A stretch of 31,029 nt of DNA, from assembly GCA_047611425.1 (NCBI GenBank), contig JBLFWJ010000016.1, positions 1 through 31,029 of the forward strand, written 5' to 3'. The position numbers and the translations under genes were made by a program. This stretch comes from JBLFWJ01 sp047611425 (GTDB lineage: Bacteria > Bacteroidota > Bacteroidia > UBA10329). Below, piece after piece: positions 24,109 to 31,029 of this stretch. Below the pieces are notes generated by a model. It had not been told where the DNA came from. It saw nothing but the letters and a program-made list of their open reading frames with translations, and did not search any database. Within the stretch, counting starts at the first letter, position 1. Every line of letters starts with the position of its first letter.

Positions 24109-24987
24109 TGCTTAATCAATTTGATGGATCTTGGTACTTCAAACATCAGATTCAAAATGTAAATACCGCTGGGCAATTCTGAAACGTCCAGCTTATCACC
24201 ATCAGAAATGACTCCGTTCATCACTTCATTACCAAGGATGTTGGAAATGCTGAATTGGGTTGGTTTTGTGAGATTGGAGATATGGAGAACTCCTTCTGTT
24301 GGATTGGGGAATATTCTCAGTTCTGAGGTCGATTCTTTTTCAATTCCAACAGTAAAATCACAGTAGTACAAATAATCGTAAACCAGAGGAATGCCACCGT
24401 GACCGTAACACCTAAAACCGTTATAGAATTCGAAAAAGATCATGACATCAATTAGTCCATAATTGCTTCCAACACCCTCTATCATCCAACCGAGACCATC
24501 AACCCCCTGAAACTATTGTCTTTTACACAGATGGCCAGAAACATACGGTATCTGTCGAATCAATCACAATCGGATATCCTGCTGAAAAATCGCTAAACAG
24601 TGTATCGCCAGCGTTTAAGGTAAAATCAAAGAGCAATCCCTCACCACTAGAACTTCCCACATAATAGACTCCATTTTCTGCCCTCAAGTATCCGTGAACG
24701 CCAGAAACAGCAAGTGTATCGCCCCAACACCCAATGGTACTCTCACCAGGTTGAGACCAGCTTATTCCTTCGTGATTTATTATAGAATACAGCTTGCCGT
24801 TAAAGACCGTATCTCCTGCCACGTGATAGTGCAACCGGTCGCTTACCCAACATCCATTATAGAGCCCACCATGATCGACTCTCCAAGTAGCACTCTCATC
24901 CAACGGAAAATCTTGATAGGTCTGCCCCACTATAATTCCAGAAAAACCAAGAATGAAAATGAGAAGAGCTGCAATTTGCTTCATCAT
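24105..24987 (-). pseudogene. T9SS-sorted secreted protein, disrupted by a stop codon and a frameshift
   Basis: Starts at ATG 24987 (or 24984; MMKQ) with a signal peptide ending VG-Q. The frame runs TYQDFPLDESATW to DSTDTVCFWPSV and stops at TAA 24525. The reading continues in another frame: FQGVDGLGWMIEGVGSNYGL and on to a T9SS type A domain (IFPNPTEGVLHISN, LPSGIYILNL) ending at 24105. Because that second frame has a TAG at 24515, one frameshift cannot rescue it; at least two lesions separate the halves within about 15 bases. The C-terminal piece could be mistaken for a separate gene but starts in mid-domain. Function unknown; probably a surface protein. Confidence 0.8.
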
Positions 24988-25030
24988 CACAATGTACGAA
25001 GTTTCATGTGACTCAAGTACCACATCGTAC

Positions 25031-25050
25031 GGGCGTTCCGCGGAACGCCC
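25031..25050. repeat. Perfect 20-bp GC-rich palindrome
   Basis: GGGCGTTCCG followed by its exact reverse complement CGGAACGCCC, in the gap between the lolC/E-like stop (25073) and the broken secreted gene. It is markedly richer in G/C than its surroundings and has no T-run, so it is not a typical terminator. Beside it, GTACG...ATGTG and CACAT CGTAC (about 24994-25030) form a second interrupted inverted repeat. A REP-like or mobile-element-derived origin is possible. Confidence 0.7.
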
Positions 25051-25072
25051 CAACAGCAGAACAGTGGGGTCA

Positions 25073-26302
25073 TCAAACCACCCGTACCGTCTCAACAGGA
25101 CGAATGATCTTCCGAACGGGTAGCCAAGCTGCCAAAAGACCAATAATTAGAACGGTAATGGCGACATAAAACACATCGGGCGCTTGAACGATAACAGGAT
25201 AGTCATTGACTATGTAGTTTCCTGAAGAACTCAACTTTACCACACCAAATGTGACTTGAATCCAGCAGATGAGTAACCCTAGAATTAATCCTGAAGTGGC
25301 ACCAATCATGGAAATAAACACACCTTCGAGGATGAAGATTTTTCTGACCAATTCATTGTCTGCCCCCATGCTTCGCAGGATGGCAATGTCATTCTTCTTT
25401 TCGAGAATCAACATGGTTAAGGAGCCAATCACATTGAAAACGGAGATCATAAGAATGAACGCCAGAATGAGGAACACCGCCCACTTCTCGCTCTTCATAA
25501 TCTTATAAAGCAACTCGTGTTGCTGAAACCGATCCTTGACAACATAACCAGAGCCTAGCATTTCTTGCAGCCGTTCACGAACTTCAACCATATCCGCTTC
25601 TGGATCCAAAGCGAGTTCCAAACTCGTAACGTAATTGGGTCGGTCGAGCAACTCGCGTACAAACTCAATTGGAGCTAAAACGTACTGTAGATCGTAATCG
25701 GCCTGCACCCCAAAAACACCAGACGGAAAAACTGATTTCACGGAAAATGCTTTGGATGGATCCAAGGCTGCTCCGGCAGTTCTATTCGGAACGTACACCT
25801 CAACTGGATTGATTGGATCGCTCATCGAGGCAGAAATATGATAGGCCACACCTTGCCCAAGAATCATTCTCGGAAAGCTATCAATGGTCAAGTAGGCTTC
25901 TCCAGCCACCATCATGGAATCAAGACCAGAATGGGTTAAAAACGAACTTCCTACACCCTTGATTCGAGCAAAATATTGGTTGTCCTTGTATCGAAGCAAA
26001 CAGCCTTCTTCCAAAACCTCAACCGCTTCAAAAACAGCTCGATCGGCTAAAATTGCATCCATCGGAATGGAATCTAAATCCATCACTTTGCCTTCGGTTG
26101 GCGTGACCTTTATCGGTGGATCAAAAGAATTGTAAAGGGAAACCACCAAGCCTTCAAAACCATTAAAAACGGACAACACAATGATCATGGCGGCAGTCAC
26201 AATGCAGACTCCCATCATACTTACACCAGAAATAATGTTGATGGCGTTGTGCGACTTCTTACTAAAGAGGTAACGTTTGGCTATGTGAAAAGGTAAATTC
26301 AA
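25073..26302 (-). CDS. LolC/LolE-family ABC transporter permease (FtsX domain)
   Basis: Inner-membrane permease of a MacB/Lol-type ABC transporter that in characterised systems releases lipoproteins for outer-membrane transport. About 409 aa. Family signature near the N-terminus: FHIAKRYLFSKKSHNAINII, first membrane segment about 28-50, a periplasmic domain, then three C-terminal membrane segments in an FtsX domain (SLTMLILEKKNDIAILRSMG). Start choice: three in-frame TTG codons (26320, 26311, 26302) lie in a tandem TTGCTCAAA repeat with no ATG; homologues begin at N-L-P-F, favouring 26302. It follows rbfA by about 57 bases. The ATPase partner is not in the window. Confidence 0.9.
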   Translation of the reverse strand: MNLPFHIAKRYLFSKKSHNAINIISGVSMMGVCIVTAAMIIVLSVFNGFEGLVVSLYNSFDPPIKVTPTEGKVMDLDSIPMDAILADRAVFEAVEVLEEGCLLRYKDNQYFARIKGVGSSFLTHSGLDSMMVAGEAYLTIDSFPRMILGQGVAYHISASMSDPINPVEVYVPNRTAGAALDPSKAFSVKSVFPSGVFGVQADYDLQYVLAPIEFVRELLDRPNYVTSLELALDPEADMVEVRERLQEMLGSGYVVKDRFQQHELLYKIMKSEKWAVFLILAFILMISVFNVIGSLTMLILEKKNDIAILRSMGADNELVRKIFILEGVFISMIGATSGLILGLLICWIQVTFGVVKLSSSGNYIVNDYPVIVQAPDVFYVAITVLIIGLLAAWLPVRKIIRPVETVRVV

Positions 26303-26359
26303 TTTGAGCAATTTGAGCAATAGGCGAATTCCTCTAATTCCCCAATTACCCGAATTTAA

Positions 26360-26701
26360 TTATCCATTCTTAAGCAGGTCTCCAATCTTCTCGACTTCGT
26401 CCAACGAATCATCAACATAAAACCGAAGGTTCGGAACTATTCGAAGTTGATGGCGCACTTTGGCCGCCAAAGACTTTCGCACTTCCCAAGTTTTTTCATT
26501 GACATTGTCTACCGCCTCTTGTGGCTCGTGCTTGCCAAAAACACTCAAGTAAACTCTTGCTGTACCAAGATCTGGACTCACCCGAACCACGGTTACGGTA
26601 AGCATGGATCCTTTGGCATACAAGTCTCCATTTTGCTGAAAATAGGTTGCCAAATCCCGCAGGATCAACTTAGATACTTTCTTCTGCCTAGTGCTTTCCA
26701 T
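26360..26701 (-). CDS. rbfA: Ribosome-binding factor A
   Basis: Binds the 30S subunit during 16S rRNA maturation. It has 113 aa from ATG 26701 (MESTRQKKVSKLILRDLATY), the usual N-terminus; the frame is open 45 bases upstream but this is outside the family. VRVSPDLGTARVYLSVFG and the C-terminal LRIVPNLRFYVDDSLDEVEK match the KH-like fold of RbfA. TACCTTCG lies four bases before the ATG, and the divergent MsbA-like gene starts 87 bases away. Confidence 0.95.
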   Translation of the reverse strand: MESTRQKKVSKLILRDLATYFQQNGDLYAKGSMLTVTVVRVSPDLGTARVYLSVFGKHEPQEAVDNVNEKTWEVRKSLAAKVRHQLRIVPNLRFYVDDSLDEVEKIGDLLKNG

Positions 26702-26705
26702 GGCG

Positions 26706-26713
26706 CGAAGGTA
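26706..26713 (-). promoter_or_regulatory. Possible -7 element of rbfA, four bases before the start codon
   Basis: TACCTTCG, seven of eight matches to TAnnTTTG, followed by CGCC and the ATG, exactly as at tatD. The nearest upstream TTG is 24 bases away, longer than usual, so this is tentative. Confidence 0.3.
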
Positions 26714-26752
26714 ATCCAATGACATGGCATCTTTCGGCAAAAGCATTTGTTA

Positions 26753-26784
26753 TTGCTCAATCCTGAAACCACACGGTATATTTG
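26753..26784 (+). promoter_or_regulatory. Promoter of the MsbA-like gene, implying a leaderless transcript
   Basis: TTG (26753-26755), 21 bases, then TATATTTG (26777-26784), a perfect TAnnTTTG. The ATG at 26789 follows after four bases (CCCC). Transcription normally starts several bases after this element, so the mRNA would begin at or next to the start codon. It also argues against the upstream in-frame ATG at 26747, which lies before the promoter. Confidence 0.7.
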
Positions 26785-26788
26785 CCCC

Positions 26789-28633
26789 ATGCGAAACCTA
26801 TCGAAAGCCGTTGCGCTGATCGGTCGATACAAGGGACTTACGGGCCTTGTAGTTCTGTTCAACATTATTTCCGTGATCTTTTCCCTGTTCTCCCTCACCA
26901 TGGTTGTTCCATTGTTGGGCGTTTTATTTGGGATTCAGCCTATTGTAACGGAGAAGCCCACACTCAATTTCTTCGATATGAATTCGGTTATCGACCGGTT
27001 CTATTTCGAGGTGAGTAAGTTGATTCTTGGCAATGCAGGAGAGGTCACCTTAGATGGGCAAATGAATGCATTGGTGTTGATCTGTGTATTCGTAATCATT
27101 ACTTTTTTCTTTAAAAACATGTTTAGGTATATGGCCTTGTTTTTCAGCGCCCCGTTGAAAAATGCGGTGGTGAGAGATATCAGAAACAGTCTTTATAAGA
27201 AGGTCGTCAACTTACCTGTGGCCTACTTTTCCGAGGAAAGAAAGGGTGACATTATTTCGAAAATGACTGCCGATGTTCAGGAAGTTGAAACTTCGGTAAT
27301 GAGTTCGGTTGAGGTTGTTTTCAAGGAACCATTCACCGTTATTTTCTTCCTCGCAACGTTGATGATTTGGAGTCCGGAAATGACACTTTTCGTTCTAATC
27401 TTACTTCCACTGACGGGGCTAATTATTGGTAGAATCGGTAAGAGTTTGAAGCGGTCTTCTAAGAATGTTCAGGAACAAATGGCCACGTTGCTTTCTGTAA
27501 TGATAGAAACGCTTTCTGGGCTTAGAATTATAAAAGCGTTTAATGGAATAGACCAATCAATGGCAAAGTTCCACAAGGAAAATCAAATCTTTTTAAGGCA
27601 AAAGGTTAAGATGATCCGCAAGCAACATCTTGCCTCACCTTTAAGCGAAGTGCTCGGAACGTTGGTTATGGTAGTGGTGATATATTATGGTGGATCACTG
27701 GTTCTTGGAGGTGGCGGTTTAAAGGCCGATCTTTTCATTGGTTACATCGTCATCTTCTCACAATTGATTCAACCTTCAAAATCATTGACAGCCGCTACAT
27801 ACAACATTCAAAAAGGAATGGCTGCCGCAGAGCGGATTGACTCAATTCTTTCTGCCAAGGAGACCATCTCTGAAAAAGAGAATGCAATTTCGCTTGATCG
27901 CTTTAAAAATGAGATCGAATTCAAAGATGTTTCTTTCGAATATGATGATGGCGTTAAGGTTTTAGATGGCATCAATCTTACAGTGAAACGAGGAAAGACA
28001 ATTGCCATTGTTGGGCCATCTGGAGGGGGTAAAACGACTATGGTAGATCTTATTCCGAGGTTTTACGATCCAACAGGTGGGGCCGTTATGATTGATGGTA
28101 TAGACACGCGTGACCTAAAAGCTTATGATCTAAGAAACCAACTGGGAATCGTAACGCAAGACGCGATTTTATTCAACGATACAGTTGGAAACAACATTGC
28201 CTTTGGTGTACCTAACGCAACGAAGGAAGACATAATCGCAGCCGCTAAAGTGGCCAATGCCCACGAGTTCGTTCAGCATATGGAAAATGGCTACGACACC
28301 AACATTGGAGAAGGCGGAGGAAAGTTGAGCGGTGGCCAAAGACAGCGTTTGAGTATTGCTCGAGCGATTCTCCACAATCCACCGATTTTGATTTTGGATG
28401 AAGCCACTTCGGCACTGGATGCGGAGAGTGAGAAATTGGTTCAAGAGGCGCTTTACAAGCTAATGGAGAACAGAACTTCTTTGGTAATCGCTCACCGTTT
28501 GGGTACGGTTCAATATGCTGATGAGATCATTGTCCTTGACCATGGAAAGATTATCGAGCGAGGAAATCACATGGGGCTAGTTGCTCAGAATGGCGTGTAC
28601 CGAAAGCTCTACGAAATGCAAGGATTTGTTTAA
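26789..28633 (+). CDS. MsbA-like ABC exporter (fused membrane and ATPase domains)
   Basis: A half-transporter of 614 aa that works as a dimer, most like lipid A/lipid flippases. Six membrane segments in the first ~330 residues, then a nucleotide-binding domain with Walker A GPSGGGKTT (near 409), signature LSGGQRQR (near 513), Walker B ILILDEATSALD (near 530) and the switch His in IAHRLGTV. The start at 26789 (MRNLSKAVALIGRYKG) is fixed by the promoter just upstream. The RimB-like gene follows 31 bases after its stop. It could also be a multidrug or peptide exporter, since the family cannot be separated by sequence alone. Confidence 0.9.
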   Translation: MRNLSKAVALIGRYKGLTGLVVLFNIISVIFSLFSLTMVVPLLGVLFGIQPIVTEKPTLNFFDMNSVIDRFYFEVSKLILGNAGEVTLDGQMNALVLICVFVIITFFFKNMFRYMALFFSAPLKNAVVRDIRNSLYKKVVNLPVAYFSEERKGDIISKMTADVQEVETSVMSSVEVVFKEPFTVIFFLATLMIWSPEMTLFVLILLPLTGLIIGRIGKSLKRSSKNVQEQMATLLSVMIETLSGLRIIKAFNGIDQSMAKFHKENQIFLRQKVKMIRKQHLASPLSEVLGTLVMVVVIYYGGSLVLGGGGLKADLFIGYIVIFSQLIQPSKSLTAATYNIQKGMAAAERIDSILSAKETISEKENAISLDRFKNEIEFKDVSFEYDDGVKVLDGINLTVKRGKTIAIVGPSGGGKTTMVDLIPRFYDPTGGAVMIDGIDTRDLKAYDLRNQLGIVTQDAILFNDTVGNNIAFGVPNATKEDIIAAAKVANAHEFVQHMENGYDTNIGEGGGKLSGGQRQRLSIARAILHNPPILILDEATSALDAESEKLVQEALYKLMENRTSLVIAHRLGTVQYADEIIVLDHGKIIERGNHMGLVAQNGVYRKLYEMQGFV

Positions 28634-28664
28634 TTGACCCATTTGCGTGTTCAAAATCAGTTAA

Positions 28665-29120
28665 GTGGCAATACCAACCAAACCTCTGAAGTTGATAGGC
28701 ACTACCGATTGCATAGATCTGCCTGAATTCAACATGACGAATCTTGAATGCAAGATCGATACCGGTGCAGAAACCTCGTCTATCCATTGCTCTCGAGTTA
28801 CGCTTAAGGAAAGAGAAGGAAAGGAGTTTATTTCCTTCCACATCCTTGACAATAAACATCCCGAATACACTGGACTGAACTTTGAATGTTTTGAATTCAA
28901 GGAGAAAAAGATCAAAAGTTCATTTGGGAGTATCGAATTCAGATTTGCCATTAAGGCCAACGTCATTCTATTTGGAAAAGTTTATCCCATCTGGTTCACG
29001 TTAAGTGACCGTGAAAAAATGCGTTATCCAGTTTTACTGGGCAAAGGATTTCTCAAGAATCGCTTTTTGGTGGACGTTAGCCAGAAGGATCTATCATTTT
29101 TAACCAAGCCGGAAAAATGA
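28665..29120 (+). CDS. RimB-like retropepsin-fold protease partner of RimK
   Basis: A 151-aa protein of the family once called ATP-dependent zinc protease, a retropepsin-like fold. IDTGAETSSIHC (31-42) holds the D32-T-G-A active-site motif, and YPVLLGKGFLKNRFLVDVS is the family's second conserved block. In Proteobacteria the homologue RimB removes poly-glutamate tails that RimK adds to ribosomal protein S6. The start is GTG at 28665 with an in-frame TAA directly before it, so no earlier start exists. Its stop overlaps the rimK start as ATGA, which supports the pairing. Confidence 0.88.
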   Translation: MAIPTKPLKLIGTTDCIDLPEFNMTNLECKIDTGAETSSIHCSRVTLKEREGKEFISFHILDNKHPEYTGLNFECFEFKEKKIKSSFGSIEFRFAIKANVILFGKVYPIWFTLSDREKMRYPVLLGKGFLKNRFLVDVSQKDLSFLTKPEK

Positions 29121-30058
29121 AACATTTGAACATCGTAATCCTATCTAGGAATCCGAAATTATATTCGACTACCAGACTAGTTGAGGCATGCGAAGAACGG
29201 GGTCACAACGTTGAGGTGTTGGATCATACGAAGTGCTATGTGGTTATGGAAAAAGGAAAGCCACAGGTGTTTTACGGTGATCATCCCGTGGAAAATATTG
29301 ATGCTGTGATCCCAAGAATCGGTGCATCGGTAACGTTTTATGGAGCCTCTATTATCCGGCAATTCGAAATGCAAAAAGTGTTTACCGCTGTTCCATCGAT
29401 CAGTTTAATCAGGTCGCGGGACAAATTAAGGTCCCTGCAGTTTTTGGCTCAAAAGCAGATCGACATACCTAAAACGGCTTTTGCCAAGTATCCAAGTGAT
29501 GTAGATTACCTGATTAACCGAGTTGGAGGCGCACCGTTGGTTATTAAGCTGTTGGAGGGCACACAAGGCCTTGGTGTTGTTTTGGCAGAAACCAGAAAAG
29601 CGGCCAAATCCGTTATCGAAGCATTTTATGGCCTCAATGCAAACATTCTCGTTCAGGAATTCATTGAAGAAGCCAAAGGAGCTGACATTCGTGCCTTCGT
29701 GGTAAATGGCGAGGTTGTAGGTGCTATGAAACGACAAGGGGGTGATGATGATTTTAGAAGCAATCTTCACAGAGGTGGGACCAGTTCTCCTATCACTCTG
29801 AAAAGCCGCCAAAGAACCATGGCCATTAAAGCCGCAAAAGCGATGGGGCTGTCAGTTGCCGGGGTAGACATGATTCAATCAAGGCGAGGACCACTTTTAA
29901 TGGAAGTGAATAGCTCCCCTGGATTGAAGGGAATCGAAGAGGCAACAGAGGTAGATATAGCCAATAAGATCATTGAGTTTGTGGAAGTAGGAGTGGCAGC
30001 TTCCAGAAAAAGAAGACGATTGGGGCAAGAGCAACCAAAGCCAGGGGAGCCAGTTTAG
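29117..30058 (+). CDS. rimK: RimK-family ATP-grasp ligase (ribosomal protein S6 glutamate ligase)
   Basis: Adds glutamates to the C-terminus of ribosomal protein S6 using ATP. It has 313 aa. The N-terminal domain begins MKHLNIVILSRNPKLYSTTR; the ATP-grasp domain (about 100-290) has LIRSRDKLRSLQFL, VIKLLEGTQGLGVVLAE, VQEFIEEAKGADIRAFVV, FRSNLHRGG and LLMEVNSSPGLKGIE, which supply nucleotide and metal contacts. The C-terminal ~18 residues (ASRKRRRLGQEQPKPGEPV) form a basic tail. Translationally coupled to the RimB-like protease gene. Confidence 0.94.
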   Translation: MKHLNIVILSRNPKLYSTTRLVEACEERGHNVEVLDHTKCYVVMEKGKPQVFYGDHPVENIDAVIPRIGASVTFYGASIIRQFEMQKVFTAVPSISLIRSRDKLRSLQFLAQKQIDIPKTAFAKYPSDVDYLINRVGGAPLVIKLLEGTQGLGVVLAETRKAAKSVIEAFYGLNANILVQEFIEEAKGADIRAFVVNGEVVGAMKRQGGDDDFRSNLHRGGTSSPITLKSRQRTMAIKAAKAMGLSVAGVDMIQSRRGPLLMEVNSSPGLKGIEEATEVDIANKIIEFVEVGVAASRKRRRLGQEQPKPGEPV

Positions 30059-30106
30059 TGATTGCTAGGACAACTCGCAGGCCTCGCAATCTTCCAGCGT
30101 TTCGAA

Positions 30107-31029
30107 TTACCACCTACCGAAATAAGTGAGGTAACGCCAAAACTTCTCTAAGGGGCCTTGCTTAAAACGGGCAAGAATGATCGGTGACACCCACAACATT
30201 ACTGCCCAAATCACCAATGTTGTCAGCAACATTTCGAGTCGACTGAACGTGTCCATCAATGCAAAGCCAACCCCAGTAAACATGATCAGGCCAACAACCG
30301 ACATGAAAATGTAATTGGTGAAAGCCATTCTACCAGCAGCCATCAATCTAGCTTGTAGCCCAATAAAGGTTTGACTTTTAAAAGCCAAGATGAGTAAGGA
30401 CATGTAGCCAATTGCCATTGGCACACTTCCGATGTAATTGAATTTGGTGCCGATTCCCATCACATAAACGCCATCCCAATTGTGCCGGTAGGCTAGATAA
30501 AGTCCAATTGCCGAAAGGCCGAGCCCAACTGGTAGTGTACTCCAAGCCACTTTCTTATAGGTAGAGTCTGATTTTTCACCGGATAAAAAACCCGTTCGAA
30601 ACAAGATCATTCCAAGCAACATGAGCGAACAAACCCGCCACATCATTTCAAAAAGGAATATGAACGTTTGGAGAAAAACCGCCTCCATGAATCGGTCTTC
30701 CATCTGACCAGAATAAGCTCCCCTGTAGATGTTGATCTTCTCATTGACTTCCTCTTGAGAAGGAGACCAAAAAGCAAATGCCTCTTCCAGGGCTTCTTGT
30801 GGAGCACCGAAATAATTCAATGCTGAAAGCAGTATTGGAATTGAAAAAAGTATGCCAGCTGTGATGGCCAAAGTCTTAATGGACTTTTTCCGAAGAAGAA
30901 AAACGATCATCCCGCAAATGGAATAGGCGACCAAGATATCTCCCAACCAAATGAGGTACGCGTGAACCATTCCGAAGGCAAGCAGCAGTAGCATTCTTCG
31001 ATAATGCAACGGCCAAGACTTCTTTCCTT
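30107..31029 (-). CDS. DUF418 family membrane protein, 5' end cut by the window edge
   Basis: The reading frame is open to the last base, so the start lies outside. About 300 residues of an integral membrane protein with several hydrophobic segments. The stretch YRRMLLLLAFGMVHAYLIW then GDILVAYSICGMI is the start of the DUF418 domain, and GRMAFTNYIFMSVVGLIMF is its second conserved block. Full-length members have about 100 more N-terminal residues. Often annotated near transport functions, but no activity is established. Convergent with rimK, 48 bases apart, with no clear terminator between them. Confidence 0.85.
   Translation of the reverse strand, partial: GKKSWPLHYRRMLLLLAFGMVHAYLIWLGDILVAYSICGMIVFLLRKKSIKTLAITAGILFSIPILLSALNYFGAPQEALEEAFAFWSPSQEEVNEKINIYRGAYSGQMEDRFMEAVFLQTFIFLFEMMWRVCSLMLLGMILFRTGFLSGEKSDSTYKKVAWSTLPVGLGLSAIGLYLAYRHNWDGVYVMGIGTKFNYIGSVPMAIGYMSLLILAFKSQTFIGLQARLMAAGRMAFTNYIFMSVVGLIMFTGVGFALMDTFSRLEMLLTTLVIWAVMLWVSPIILARFKQGPLEKFWRYLTYFGRW

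Noticed and set aside
24105..24485. A separate small gene starting MIEGVGSNYG
   Set aside because: The Met is an internal residue of the conserved GLGWMIEGVG block; the preceding residues are encoded upstream in the same frame, so this is the 3' part of the broken gene.
25031..25050. Palindrome as a standard rho-independent terminator for the lolC/E-like gene
   Set aside because: No T-run follows on either strand and the arms have no loop bases, so it was kept as a repeat instead.
24988..25143. N-terminal extension of the secreted protein beginning MVFWQLGYPF
   Set aside because: It runs through the lolC/E-like stop region and the palindrome; the true signal peptide starts at MMKQ (24987/24984).
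30059..30106. Weak inverted repeat GATTGC...GCAATC between rimK and the DUF418 gene as a terminator
   Set aside because: The stem is six bases with an 18-base loop and no T-run follows on either strand.
1..31029. CRISPR array, tRNA, rRNA, transposase or prophage
   Set aside because: No regularly spaced repeats, cloverleaf-like segments, rRNA core sequences, DDE/HUH transposase motifs or phage structural gene runs were found on either strand; the one collar-like protein stands alone.

Overview
The window looks like chromosomal DNA of a member of the Bacteroidota, probably a Flavobacteriales/Cryomorphaceae-like environmental lineage (the rank is a guess). Three things in the sequence support this: secreted proteins ending in type IX secretion (T9SS) type A sorting domains; promoters of the Bacteroidota form TTG-N(19-21)-TAnnTTTG, best seen before rplU and the MsbA-like exporter; and families typical of the phylum (DUF4286, an L21 with a long Ala/Lys/Pro tail, an SSAT-like acetyltransferase joined to aspartokinase, arsenosugar ArsM/ArsS). 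Shine-Dalgarno sites are not evident, and several genes begin with TTG or GTG. No rRNA, tRNA, CRISPR array, transposase or prophage was seen. No stretch over 300 bases lacks a gene.

Layout. 1-1724 (-): tatD then ansA, which runs off the left edge. 1837-2724 (+): an intact haloalkane dehalogenase-like hydrolase. 2731-7137 (-): fbp-mfd, with mfd starting at TTG two codons after the in-frame fbp stop. 7216-7827 (-): a small secreted protein with a tail-collar-like end, closed by a terminator. 7937-9675 (+): SSAT-like acetyltransferase and aspartokinase, coupled by ATGA. 9669-16832 (-): a long gene train serS, lipoprotein, TPR protein, DUF4286, ksgA, mgtE, serA-like dehydrogenase. 16867-17767 (-): rplU-rpmA with its own promoter, leader hairpin and terminator. 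17782-19455 (-): a secreted PHM-type copper monooxygenase-like protein. 19546-20409 (-): EamA transporter. 20508-20945 (+): a metal-binding (HMA) lipoprotein, convergent with arsS-arsM (20998-23118, -). 23209-24987 (-): a decaying patch with a frameshifted ParE toxin beside an intact antitoxin, a miniature T9SS protein and its broken paralogue. 25031-26701 (-): a perfect GC-rich palindrome, then lolC/E-like permease and rbfA. 26789-30058 (+): MsbA-like exporter, then a RimB-like protease and RimK coupled by ATGA. 30107-31029 (-): a DUF418 membrane protein cut by the right edge.

How the genes fit together. Most are housekeeping: translation (serS, rplU, rpmA, ksgA, rbfA, rimK), repair (mfd, tatD), central and amino-acid metabolism (fbp, aspartokinase, serA-like, ansA) and envelope export (MsbA-like, LolC/E-like). 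The accessory interest lies in the arsenic methylation/arsenosugar pair, the surface copper monooxygenase with an N-terminal cytochrome-c-like motif, and the patch at 23.2-25.0 kb. That patch records at least three inactivating or remodelling events in neighbouring genes. I did not find a clear multi-gene system that is wholly undescribed.
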